From an uncultured Oscillospiraceae bacterium (GTDB lineage: Bacteria; Bacillota; Clostridia; Oscillospirales; Oscillospiraceae), in assembly GCA_944385195.1 (NCBI GenBank), contig CALWWH010000061.1:1-13441 (forward strand): a DNA stretch of 13,441 nt, given 5' to 3'. A model generated the notes under the pieces. The model saw nothing but the letters and a program-made list of their open reading frames with translations, did not search any database and was not told where the DNA came from. Positions 1-6,557 of this stretch are shown in pieces. The translations under genes and the position numbers were made by a program. Within the stretch, counting starts at the first letter, position 1, and each line of letters opens with the position of its first letter.

Positions 1-60
1 ATCCGTGAGGGTGGCCGTACTGTCGGTTCCGGCGTCGTTACCGAGATCAACAACGGCTAA
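1..60 (+). CDS. tuf: Elongation factor Tu, C-terminal end (5' truncated by window edge)
   Basis: Reading from base 1 in frame gives 19 residues and a TAA stop. They contain IREGGRTVGSGVV, the nearly invariant C-terminal strand of EF-Tu domain 3; the last residues are TEINNG. EF-Tu is the GTPase that carries aminoacyl-tRNA to the ribosome in the cytoplasm. The codons are rich in CGT, GGT and ACT, as expected for a very highly expressed gene. Only the tail is visible, so the GTPase domain and the upstream operon cannot be assessed. Two hairpins follow directly, so the tuf transcription unit appears to end here. Confidence 0.93.
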   Translation: MREGGRTVGSGVVTEINNG

Positions 61-95
61 TTTGCCATTGCTTCGAGGTCAAAAAACCCTGTGAA

Positions 96-133
96 AAGGC
101 CCCCCATCTGCAATATCGCAGATGGGGGGCCTT
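96..133 (+). terminator. Strong hairpin after tuf (first of two)
   Basis: A perfect 16-bp stem (96-111 with 118-133) rich in G and C encloses the 6-base loop aatatc. It lies 36 bases after the tuf stop. It is followed by only two T residues and then CTGCGC, so it is not a textbook intrinsic terminator alone. It may protect the 3' end of the tuf mRNA or act together with the next hairpin. Confidence 0.7.
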
Positions 134-153
134 CTGCGCAATCTAGACCCAGC

Positions 154-184
154 AGGGGGACGAGGAGCCGCAATCCCCCTTTTT
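154..184 (+). terminator. Intrinsic terminator (second hairpin after tuf)
   Basis: The 7-bp stem AGGGGGA (154-160) / TCCCCCT (174-180) has a 13-base loop and runs straight into TTTTT (180-184). This is the standard GC stem plus T-run layout of a factor-independent terminator on the plus strand. It separates tuf from the two-component operon. The rest of the gap, about 185-302, shows no convincing gene or motif. Confidence 0.75.
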
Positions 185-302
185 AGAGAGAGTTGCCGTC
201 TTGCCGTAAAGGTAAGCGCCGCCTCCGCATTTTGTCATTTGAATGAAAACCGGGCCATATAGCGCCATTTGCGCCGAATCTTTTCTCCTGCAAAGAAAAC
301 CC

Positions 303-331
303 ATGACATACCCGCGGATTTATGGTATAAT
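303..331 (+). promoter_or_regulatory. Sigma-A type promoter of the walR operon
   Basis: ATGACA (303-308) and a perfect TATAAT (326-331) are separated by exactly 17 bases. The predicted transcription start is near 338, giving a leader of about 36 bases before the ATG at 374. Because the promoter lies inside the upstream extension of the response-regulator reading frame, it argues against any start before 338. Confidence 0.82.
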
Positions 332-373
332 ACTATCATCAGAAATGCTGTACACGCGAAGGGAGTGGCCGTT

Positions 374-1087
374 ATGCCCAAGGATGCAAAGACCGTCCTC
401 ATCGTAGAGGATGAGCGTGCCATTGTCGAAATCTTGAAGTTTAACCTCGCCCGCGCCGGCTATGCACCCATCGAAGCCATAGACGGTGAAGCGGGCCTGA
501 AGGCTGCACGGGAGGCCGACCCTGATTTGATTCTGCTGGACTTGATGCTGCCCAAACTTGACGGCTTTGAGGTCTGTAGGCGCCTGCGCGCCGAGGGCAA
601 CACCGTTCCCATTCTGATGCTGACCGCCCGCGAGGGCGAGCAGGACAAGGTTCTCGGTTTGGAATCCGGCGCGGATGACTATATCACAAAACCCTTCTCC
701 ATGCCGGAGCTCCTGGCCCGCGTAAAGGCCAATATTCGCCGCCGGGATTACGACGCGCCCGCCACAGAGGGACCTGCCAACGAGCAGGTCATTGGTGATC
801 TGACCATCGATATGGTGGCCTACGTTGTGCGCAAAAAGGGCGTGGAACTGGATCTGACCCAGAAGGAGTTTGACCTTCTGCGGCTCTTCGCCTCCGCCCC
901 GGGAAAGGTCTTCAGCCGCGAGGAACTGATGGAAAAGGTTTGGAACTACGAGTACTACGGCGATATGCGCACTGTTGATGTCACCATCCGCCGCCTGCGC
1001 GGTAAGCTGGAGGACGACGCGGCAAATCCCACCTATGTCCTTACCCGCCGGGGTGTAGGCTACTACTTTAACGGCGATCTGACGTAA
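374..1087 (+). CDS. walR: OmpR/PhoB-family response regulator, WalR-like
   Basis: This 237-residue DNA-binding response regulator is phosphorylated by its partner kinase and then activates or represses target promoters in the cytoplasm. The receiver domain (about residues 7-120) has the full active site: acidic pair E12/D13, phospho-acceptor D56 in LILLDLMLP, T84 in MLTARE and K106 in ITKPF. The C-terminal winged helix (about 140-235) contains LTQKEFDLL, VWNYEYYGDMRTVDV and the closing RRGVGYYF, typical of the OmpR/PhoB class. The start is the ATG at 374, with AAGGGAG (359-365) eight bases upstream. An in-frame ATG at 269 lies upstream of the promoter and is rejected. The sensor kinase follows after 17 bases. 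The WalR name rests mainly on the kinase architecture and the YycH/YycI-like neighbours; a PhoP/PhoB-type orthologue is the alternative. Confidence 0.85.
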   Translation: MPKDAKTVLIVEDERAIVEILKFNLARAGYAPIEAIDGEAGLKAAREADPDLILLDLMLPKLDGFEVCRRLRAEGNTVPILMLTAREGEQDKVLGLESGADDYITKPFSMPELLARVKANIRRRDYDAPATEGPANEQVIGDLTIDMVAYVVRKKGVELDLTQKEFDLLRLFASAPGKVFSREELMEKVWNYEYYGDMRTVDVTIRRLRGKLEDDAANPTYVLTRRGVGYYFNGDLT

Positions 1088-1104
1088 AAAGGAGCTGACA
1101 GCCT

Positions 1105-2859
1105 ATGCGATCTCTGCGCCTGAAGATGGTGCTGGTCATGATCCTGATGGTTGCCTGTCTTATGTTGGTCATGGTCACCTTCCTGACCAGCCGGGTGGTT
1201 AGCTTCTACATGACGGAATTCTACGAACAGATGGAGCAGAGTTTTACCACTGGCTTTTTACAGCAGTTACAGTCCATAGCTGCCCAGTCGATGGACGAAA
1301 CCGCCGGCGCAGAACAGCTCAAGGAGCTGGTAATGGCCCAGTCCGACATGGGCATCGACATCTCAGACCGCAATGTCTATATCCTGGCCCAGGATGGCCG
1401 GGTGCTGGCGGGCTCCAACAGCGAGACGATGCTGCACACGACGCCTAATCTGCTCACTGCCATGTCCGGTTTCGTCGGGCAGCAGAGCGCCATGATGGAT
1501 CGATATATGGACCTGGCCGTCCCCATTACCGGGGGCGAGTACAGTTATATCGTCTACGTGCTCGACAACCGCAACACCGTCAACGAATTGACTGGCGAAA
1601 TCGTCCAGATCATTCTCAGTGCCCTGGGCCTTGGACTGGCCTTCTGCATTGCTTTGAGCGTCATTTTGTCCCAGATCATCATTGCCCCCATCGAGCGGCT
1701 GACCCATGGGACACAGCGCGTCGCCTCGGGGGACTTCTCAGAAAAAATTGAAGTCTCCTCCCGCGATGAGATCGGCACCCTGACCCAGAGCTTTAACCAC
1801 ATGGCCCAGGTCCTCCAGGACACCCTAGCTGAGGTTGAGAATGAACGCGGCAAGCTGGAGACCCTCTTTCTGCACATGACCGACGGCGTCGTCGCCTTCG
1901 ATACCAACGGACAACTCATCCACTCCAACCCCGCCGCTGTGACCATGCTCCGCACCAGCCAACGCGAGATGTATTACGACCGCCTCTTCGGCGAGATCTC
2001 CCCGCTCAAGGACCTGCTGAAGCTGCAGCGGCCTCAATTTGTCGAGGGCTCCATGCAAGTGGGCGACCTGGAGCTGGAGCTGTCTCTGGCGCCCTTCTCC
2101 ACGGAGGCCGCCGGCGGCGTCATCGCCGTCATTCACGACGTCACCGAACAGCGCCGGGCGGAGCAGACCCGCAAGGAATTCGTTGCCAATGTCTCCCACG
2201 AGCTGCGCACCCCGCTGACCAACATCAAATCCTATGCCGAAACCATCGTCCAAACTGGCGATGAGCTCCCCCCGGAGCTGCACCAGAGCTTCATGGGCGT
2301 CATTTTGGGTGAGACAGACCGTATGACCCGCATCGTGCAGGACCTGCTGACGCTCTCCCGCTTCGATTCCGGACGCATGGAAATGAATTTTACCCGTTTC
2401 GACTTCCGCCAGAGCGTCCAGAGCGTCTGCAAGGCAGAGGAACTGGACGCACAGCACCACGACCACACGCTCACCCTCCACGACGGCCCCACGGCGACCA
2501 TCCACGGCGACCGGAACCGCATCGAGCAGGTTATCATGAATATCCTCTCCAACGCGATAAAATATACCCCCGATGGCGGTAAAATTGACGTTTACACCGG
2601 CATCAAAGGCCATATGGTCTGGATCCGGGTCAAGGACACCGGCATCGGCATTCCCGAGAAAGATCTGCCGCGCCTGTTCGAGCGCTTTTACCGTGTCGAT
2701 AAGGCCCGCTCCCGGGAGTCTGGCGGTACAGGTCTCGGCCTGTCCATCGCCCAGGAAATCCTGCGGCTGCACAACGGCGATATCCGCATTGAGTCCGTCT
2801 ACGGCGCAGGCACCACAGTCACCGTCCTCTTACCCATCGCCCAGGAGGATCTGCCATGA
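1105..2859 (+). CDS. walK: Membrane sensor histidine kinase, WalK-like (Cache-like sensor, HAMP, PAS, HisKA, HATPase)
   Basis: This 584-residue sensor kinase autophosphorylates on histidine and passes the phosphate to the adjacent regulator. Visible in order are: TM1 (about 8-28); an extracytoplasmic region of about 135 residues containing NVYILAQDGRVLAGS, suggestive of a Cache/PAS-like fold; TM2 (about 166-192); HAMP (about 190-245); PAS (about 251-349); HisKA with phospho-acceptor H365 in FVANVSHELRTPLTNIKSY; and a catalytic domain with N-box N483, G1 box DTGIGIP (D511), F box LFERFYRVDKAR and G2 box GGTGLGLS (from about G540). TM-Cache-TM-HAMP-PAS-HisKA-HATPase is the WalK plan of Bacilli (about 610 aa there), and PhoR kinases share much of it. 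AAAAGGAG lies about ten bases before the ATG. The stop overlaps the next start by four bases (ATGA), so expression is probably coupled. Confidence 0.85.
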   Translation: MRSLRLKMVLVMILMVACLMLVMVTFLTSRVVSFYMTEFYEQMEQSFTTGFLQQLQSIAAQSMDETAGAEQLKELVMAQSDMGIDISDRNVYILAQDGRVLAGSNSETMLHTTPNLLTAMSGFVGQQSAMMDRYMDLAVPITGGEYSYIVYVLDNRNTVNELTGEIVQIILSALGLGLAFCIALSVILSQIIIAPIERLTHGTQRVASGDFSEKIEVSSRDEIGTLTQSFNHMAQVLQDTLAEVENERGKLETLFLHMTDGVVAFDTNGQLIHSNPAAVTMLRTSQREMYYDRLFGEISPLKDLLKLQRPQFVEGSMQVGDLELELSLAPFSTEAAGGVIAVIHDVTEQRRAEQTRKEFVANVSHELRTPLTNIKSYAETIVQTGDELPPELHQSFMGVILGETDRMTRIVQDLLTLSRFDSGRMEMNFTRFDFRQSVQSVCKAEELDAQHHDHTLTLHDGPTATIHGDRNRIEQVIMNILSNAIKYTPDGGKIDVYTGIKGHMVWIRVKDTGIGIPEKDLPRLFERFYRVDKARSRESGGTGLGLSIAQEILRLHNGDIRIESVYGAGTTVTVLLPIAQEDLP

Positions 2860-4100
2860 GCCGCGTCTGGGAGGGCCTCAAGACCGCCCTGATCATCCTT
2901 TTGTTCTGCTCTGCCATGTATCTAGCCGTGTCGCTGATCGGCGAGCTGACTTCTGGTCAGAGCCTGAGCCACCGCATCGGTACCGCCTTGGGCTGGATTC
3001 CAGCGGAATTGCCCTACACGCAGCGTAGTGAGCATTATGCCGCTGCTGCCATGCCCCTGACGATCAGTATGACCAGCGAGCTGGGCCGCGGCAGCACGCA
3101 GGGCGACGTCGCCCGGACAGCAGAGCTTTATAATGCCCTCAGCCGCCATCTGGGAGAAGCTCTGGCCAACGCGTCAATGCCCATCGCCCTGGAGGCAGCA
3201 GATTGGAGAGCCAAATTCTCCGGTGAGAGCGCAACGCTGCTCTATGCCGGGGATATCCCGCTGGAGAGTTTAGCCCATTGGCTGGGAGCCGCGCCGTCCG
3301 AGGCTCTGGAGGGCCTCCGGGCGGATAATCTCACTCTATGCGTCGACGGAAATCAAGTGGTTTTGCTGCTGCGGACGGAGCATTGGCTCTGTCTTGGAAC
3401 AGGCATTGCCCCAGAAGGGCTGCGCCAGGTTCTGGCGCTGTGCCGTCCGGACGGCTCTGTCTTCGCCATGGAGGACGAGCACTATGCGCGCATCGATCCG
3501 CTGTCGCTGATTACAGTCAGCACGAGCCTGCCTGTGGTTGAGGCCAGCAACCCCCTGGCCGACGGAGACCGCATCGACGCGGCCGCAACGCTGCTGGGCC
3601 TAAACCCTTATCGAGACACGGCCTATACCTCTGCCAACGGTACCATCACCATCACCGGCAGCTCCGGCCGGCTGAAGGTCACCTCTGCCGGCGTGCTGGA
3701 CTACACCGCGTCCTCAGAAGCGGCCTCTGCCGCCACAGATGATACGGCGCTCATTGAGTCTGCCCGAGGGCTGCTGGCCCAGCTGAGCCAGGATCTGCTG
3801 GGCGATGCAAGTCTGCATCTGAGCGGTCTCTCCCGCGAGGACAGTACCCTTCATATTTACTTTGACTATGTGCTGGAGGGATACCCCATCCGGCAGTCTG
3901 GCGGCAGCGCAGCCGAGGTCATCTACGAAGCCGGGCGGCTGCGCAGCCTGCGGTGGAACGCCCGCTGCTACACCGCCACGGACGAGACCCAGTCGCTGCT
4001 CTCAGCACGGCAGGCAGCGGCCATCGTGGCCGAAGGCGCGCAGCTTAAGGCGGCGTATGTTGACGCCGGCGGCAGCGTTGCCTGTGGTTGGTTGGAGTGA
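2856..4100 (+). CDS. yycH: YycH-like membrane-anchored accessory protein
   Basis: This 414-residue protein has a short cytoplasmic N-terminus, one hydrophobic segment (about residues 9-30, LIILLFCSAMYLAVSLIG) and a long extracytoplasmic part without catalytic motifs. That topology, plus its place directly after a WalK-like kinase and before a YycI-like protein, matches YycH, which in Bacilli contacts WalK through its membrane helix and tunes its activity. The C-terminal part, with YFDYVLEGYPIRQSGG near residues 335-350, resembles the repeated extracytoplasmic domains shared by YycH and YycI. The start overlaps the kinase stop by four bases and has AGGAGG (2843-2848) seven bases upstream. The identification is mostly positional: sequence likeness to Bacillus YycH is faint by eye, so a generic lineage-specific membrane protein remains possible. 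Confidence 0.6.
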   Translation: MSRVWEGLKTALIILLFCSAMYLAVSLIGELTSGQSLSHRIGTALGWIPAELPYTQRSEHYAAAAMPLTISMTSELGRGSTQGDVARTAELYNALSRHLGEALANASMPIALEAADWRAKFSGESATLLYAGDIPLESLAHWLGAAPSEALEGLRADNLTLCVDGNQVVLLLRTEHWLCLGTGIAPEGLRQVLALCRPDGSVFAMEDEHYARIDPLSLITVSTSLPVVEASNPLADGDRIDAAATLLGLNPYRDTAYTSANGTITITGSSGRLKVTSAGVLDYTASSEAASAATDDTALIESARGLLAQLSQDLLGDASLHLSGLSREDSTLHIYFDYVLEGYPIRQSGGSAAEVIYEAGRLRSLRWNARCYTATDETQSLLSARQAAAIVAEGAQLKAAYVDAGGSVACGWLE

Positions 4101-4187
4101 GAAATCCTGTAAGACCAGGGCCCCAACAGGGCAATCACTGCCAAGCACGGCCTGCGGCGCGGCCAATGCCCCAAAGGAGGCCAATTC

Positions 4188-4976
4188 ATGTCCTCGCGAC
4201 GCTTTAAAACGATCATACTCGTCATGCTCGCTCTGGTAAACCTCGCCCTGCTGGGCGCGTCAATCCCGGTGTACTGGCAGCGCACACAGCGGCAGTCCGA
4301 CCTGGAGGAGGGCCTGCAGGTCTTGATGGACGCGCAGCAGATTGCCTTTGACCCGGGGATTCTGCCCCAGGAGCAGACACTCTTTGAACTGGAGCTGAAC
4401 TTTAGCGAAGTACGGGAGCTGGAAGTCGTCAATCAGATTCTCCCCGGCGCCCGTGTAGATCTGTCGAGTCCCTATCAAAATACCTGGACCAACGCAGAGG
4501 GCAGCTGCACGGTAGACCTCTCCGGCGCCTTTTCCGTTGAGCTGAGGCAGCCTTTGGCAGAGGATCCTCTCTCCCTGCTGGAAAGCGTTGGTTTTGAGAT
4601 TGCCGGGACCCAGCGCAGCCTCAAGAGTATGACCCTCTGGCAGAAGGTCATGGACGCAACCCTGCTGACGCCTTTACGAGTGAATCTGGAAAACGATCAG
4701 ATTACCGGCATGGAGGGCTATTTCCTCCTCTACGAGGGAGATCCTGTGCGAACCAGCCAGGCCGCCTGCTGCTCCGCCGCGGATGCGCTGGTGGTCTTCG
4801 TAGCAAATCGTGACAGCCTCGGCTGGGTTGGCGGAGCGGTTACGGCCCTGGAGCAGGGCTATGTCCCAGCCCTGTATTCCGGCGTACTGCGGCTCAAACC
4901 CGTCTGGCGCATCATCACTGACACCGCAACCTACGAGGTTGACGGTCTGACTAGAAACGTATATCTGGTGGAGTAA
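4188..4976 (+). CDS. yycI: YycI-like membrane-anchored regulator of the sensor kinase
   Basis: This 262-residue protein opens with RRFKTIILVMLALVNLALL, a short positive tail followed by one membrane helix (about residues 6-24). This is very like the KTIFII-type start of YycI. The rest is predicted extracytoplasmic and ends with WRIITDTATYEVDGLTRNVY, a pattern seen at the C-terminal end of YycI/PepSY-like domains. In Bacilli YycI and YycH form a complex with WalK in the membrane. The gene has an excellent AAAGGAGG (4173-4180) seven bases before its ATG. An 87-base spacer separates it from the YycH-like gene, with no clear promoter, so it is probably the last gene of the walR operon. The yycJ and htrA genes that usually follow in Bacilli are absent here. 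Confidence 0.65.
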   Translation: MSSRRFKTIILVMLALVNLALLGASIPVYWQRTQRQSDLEEGLQVLMDAQQIAFDPGILPQEQTLFELELNFSEVRELEVVNQILPGARVDLSSPYQNTWTNAEGSCTVDLSGAFSVELRQPLAEDPLSLLESVGFEIAGTQRSLKSMTLWQKVMDATLLTPLRVNLENDQITGMEGYFLLYEGDPVRTSQAACCSAADALVVFVANRDSLGWVGGAVTALEQGYVPALYSGVLRLKPVWRIITDTATYEVDGLTRNVYLVE

Positions 4977-4990
4977 TTTGAGCCAGGTTA

Positions 4991-5028
4991 CAAAATGTAG
5001 TGTTTCGGCAGTTTGCAGTAACATTTTG
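4991..5028. repeat. Inverted repeat in AT-rich spacer upstream of murA
   Basis: CAAAATGT (4991-4998) and ACATTTTG (5021-5028) are exact reverse complements separated by 22 bases. They sit just after the yycI stop and about 24 bases before the murA -35 box. No T-run follows, so a terminator role is weak. A protein-binding site is possible, but the arms could be chance in AT-rich DNA. Confidence 0.35.
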
Positions 5029-5051
5029 ATGACAAATGGAAACTTTTTGAC

Positions 5052-5080
5052 TTTACAACAGCGCGAAATCATGATATACT
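5052..5080 (+). promoter_or_regulatory. Extended -10 promoter of murA
   Basis: TTTACA (5052-5057), a 17-base spacer and TATACT (5075-5080) are preceded by the extended -10 dinucleotide TG (5072-5073). The predicted transcript starts near 5087 and leaves a leader of about 76 bases. This makes murA transcriptionally separable from the walR operon and rules out the in-frame GTG at 5085 as a start. Confidence 0.75.
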
Positions 5081-5162
5081 GTGCGTGGCGAAGTTTGCCA
5101 TTGTTATGTTAACCCAAGCAGGGAATACTGCTGGTAGGCGAATACGGAAGAGGTGCGGTTTT

Positions 5163-6455
5163 ATGACCCAATATATTGTCCGCGGCGGCAAACCGCTGGC
5201 TGGATCGGTCACGATCAGCGGCGCGAAAAACGCAGCGGTCGCCATTATCCCGGCAGCACTGCTGATCGACGGAAAATGTCGAGTAGAAAACATCCCGGAT
5301 ATCTCCGATGTCCATGACCTGATCGATATCCTCATCACCATGGGGGCGACAGTGACCAAGGTGAATTCCAGTACCTGGGATTTTGACTGTAGCCACGTGC
5401 GGCAGACCAGGGCGCCCTTTGACAAGGCACGGCGGATCCGTGCCAGCTACTACCTCATTGGCGCGCTGTTGGGGCGTTTTGGTCGGGCTGAGGTAGCCAT
5501 GCCCGGCGGCTGTGATTTCGGCTCCCGCCCCATTGACCAGCATATCAAGGGCTTTGAGGCCCTGGGCGGCACCATCGAGACCATCGGCGGCGAGGTCATT
5601 GCCACCTCCAAGCAGCGTCTGGTGGGCAACGGCGTCTATTTGGATATGGAGTCTGTGGGCGCGACGATGAACATCATGATTGCCGCAGTCCTGGCCGAGG
5701 GCACTACTGTCATTGAAAACGCAGCCAAGGAGCCCCACGTGGTCGACCTGGCCAACTTTCTCAACTCCATGGGCGCCCGTGTCAGCGGCGCCGGTACGGA
5801 CGTCATCAAAGTCAAAGGCGTGGAGAAGCTCCACGGCGGATTCTACTCTATTATCCCCGACCAGATCGAAGCGGGCACCTACCTGATGGCAGGTGCGGCC
5901 ACCGGCGGCAGTGTGACCGTTACGAACGTCATCCCCAAGCATCTGGACTGCATCACAGCCAAGCTCAAGGAGATGGGCTGTACAATCACGGAGTTTGATG
6001 ACGCGGTCAAGATCGACGCCCCTGGCCATCTGCGCAGGACCAACGTCAAGACGATGCCCTATCCTGGCTTCCCCACGGATATGCAGCCGCAGATCGCAGT
6101 GTGTATGTCCCTGGCCAAGGGCACAAGCATCATCACCGAAGGCGTCTACGACAATCGGTTCCGCTATGTGGCGGAGCTGCGGCGCATGGGCGCTATCGGT
6201 CAAGTGGACGGCAAGGTCTGCGTCATCGAAGGCACAGATACCCTTGTCGGTGCGCCGGTTAAGGCCTGTGATCTGCGCGCCGGCGCTGCCATGGTCATTG
6301 CCGGTCTGGCAGCCCAGGGCACTACGATCGTAGAAGATGTGCACTATATCGAGCGCGGGTATGAGAACATTGTCGGAAAGCTCCGTGGTTTGGGAGCGGA
6401 CATCTCCCGCATCGAAGTGCCGGAGCCGTCGTCCATTGTGGCGGCAGTCGGATGA
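5163..6455 (+). CDS. murA: UDP-N-acetylglucosamine 1-carboxyvinyltransferase (MurA)
   Basis: MurA transfers enolpyruvate from phosphoenolpyruvate to UDP-GlcNAc, the first committed step of peptidoglycan synthesis, in the cytoplasm. The 430-residue protein matches the usual length of about 420. K22-N23 in SGAKNA, catalytic C117 in the PGGCDFGSRP loop and D306 in GFPTDMQPQ correspond to the known K22/N23, C115 and D305 of the E. coli enzyme. The cysteine (rather than aspartate) at the loop position predicts a fosfomycin-sensitive enzyme. The start is the ATG at 5163 (MTQYIVRGGKPL) with GGAAGAGG (5146-5153) nine bases upstream. The longer in-frame GTG start at 5085 precedes the predicted transcription start and adds a non-homologous tail. 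The gene follows the envelope-sensing operon and ends at a strong terminator convergent with rny. Confidence 0.96.
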   Translation: MTQYIVRGGKPLAGSVTISGAKNAAVAIIPAALLIDGKCRVENIPDISDVHDLIDILITMGATVTKVNSSTWDFDCSHVRQTRAPFDKARRIRASYYLIGALLGRFGRAEVAMPGGCDFGSRPIDQHIKGFEALGGTIETIGGEVIATSKQRLVGNGVYLDMESVGATMNIMIAAVLAEGTTVIENAAKEPHVVDLANFLNSMGARVSGAGTDVIKVKGVEKLHGGFYSIIPDQIEAGTYLMAGAATGGSVTVTNVIPKHLDCITAKLKEMGCTITEFDDAVKIDAPGHLRRTNVKTMPYPGFPTDMQPQIAVCMSLAKGTSIITEGVYDNRFRYVAELRRMGAIGQVDGKVCVIEGTDTLVGAPVKACDLRAGAAMVIAGLAAQGTTIVEDVHYIERGYENIVGKLRGLGADISRIEVPEPSSIVAAVG

Positions 6456-6502
6456 ATGCAAAAAGTGGCAGTTGGATCACTGCATAGAATTGCTCTTTTT
6501 TG

Positions 6503-6557
6503 ACACAAGAAACCGGCGTGACAGCTGTCACGCCGGTTTCTTGTGTGTTTTATTTTG
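6503..6557 (+). terminator. Terminator of murA: 44-bp perfect palindrome plus T-rich tail
   Basis: Bases 6503-6546 form a perfect palindrome with 22-base arms centred on CAG|CTG, followed on the plus strand by GTTTTATTTT. This gives an unusually long intrinsic terminator for murA whose T-rich tail overlaps the end of the convergent rny gene. On the minus strand the same hairpin is followed by an A-rich rather than T-rich run. It can therefore stabilise the rny 3' end but is a poor intrinsic terminator in that direction. Confidence 0.85.

Noticed and set aside
185..302. Possible small gene or structured RNA between the tuf terminators and the walR promoter
   Set aside because: A 62-codon minus-strand frame overlaps the region and the walR promoter but has no binding site or motif. 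Only a weak 4-bp GCGC hairpin is seen. I find nothing supportable there.
1825..2772. A 315-codon minus-strand frame opposite the sensor kinase
   Set aside because: It is antisense to the conserved HisKA and HATPase motifs, which fix the plus-strand frame; the antisense translation has no family features.
4101..4187. A separate promoter or terminator between the YycH-like and YycI-like genes
   Set aside because: No -35/-10 pair with proper spacing and no GC stem with a T-run are visible; the spacer contains only the strong ribosome binding site of the second gene.
4977..5060. A possible WalR box (TGTWAH-N5-TGTWAH) in front of murA
   Set aside because: Single TGTA-type hexamers occur on both strands, but no correctly spaced direct repeat could be found.
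5109..6461. A 450-codon open frame on the minus strand opposite murA
   Set aside because: It lies wholly antisense to an unmistakable murA. The translation is low in complexity, rich in H, D, G and A, and matches no family I recognise. Long antisense frames are expected in GC-rich genes with third-position GC bias.
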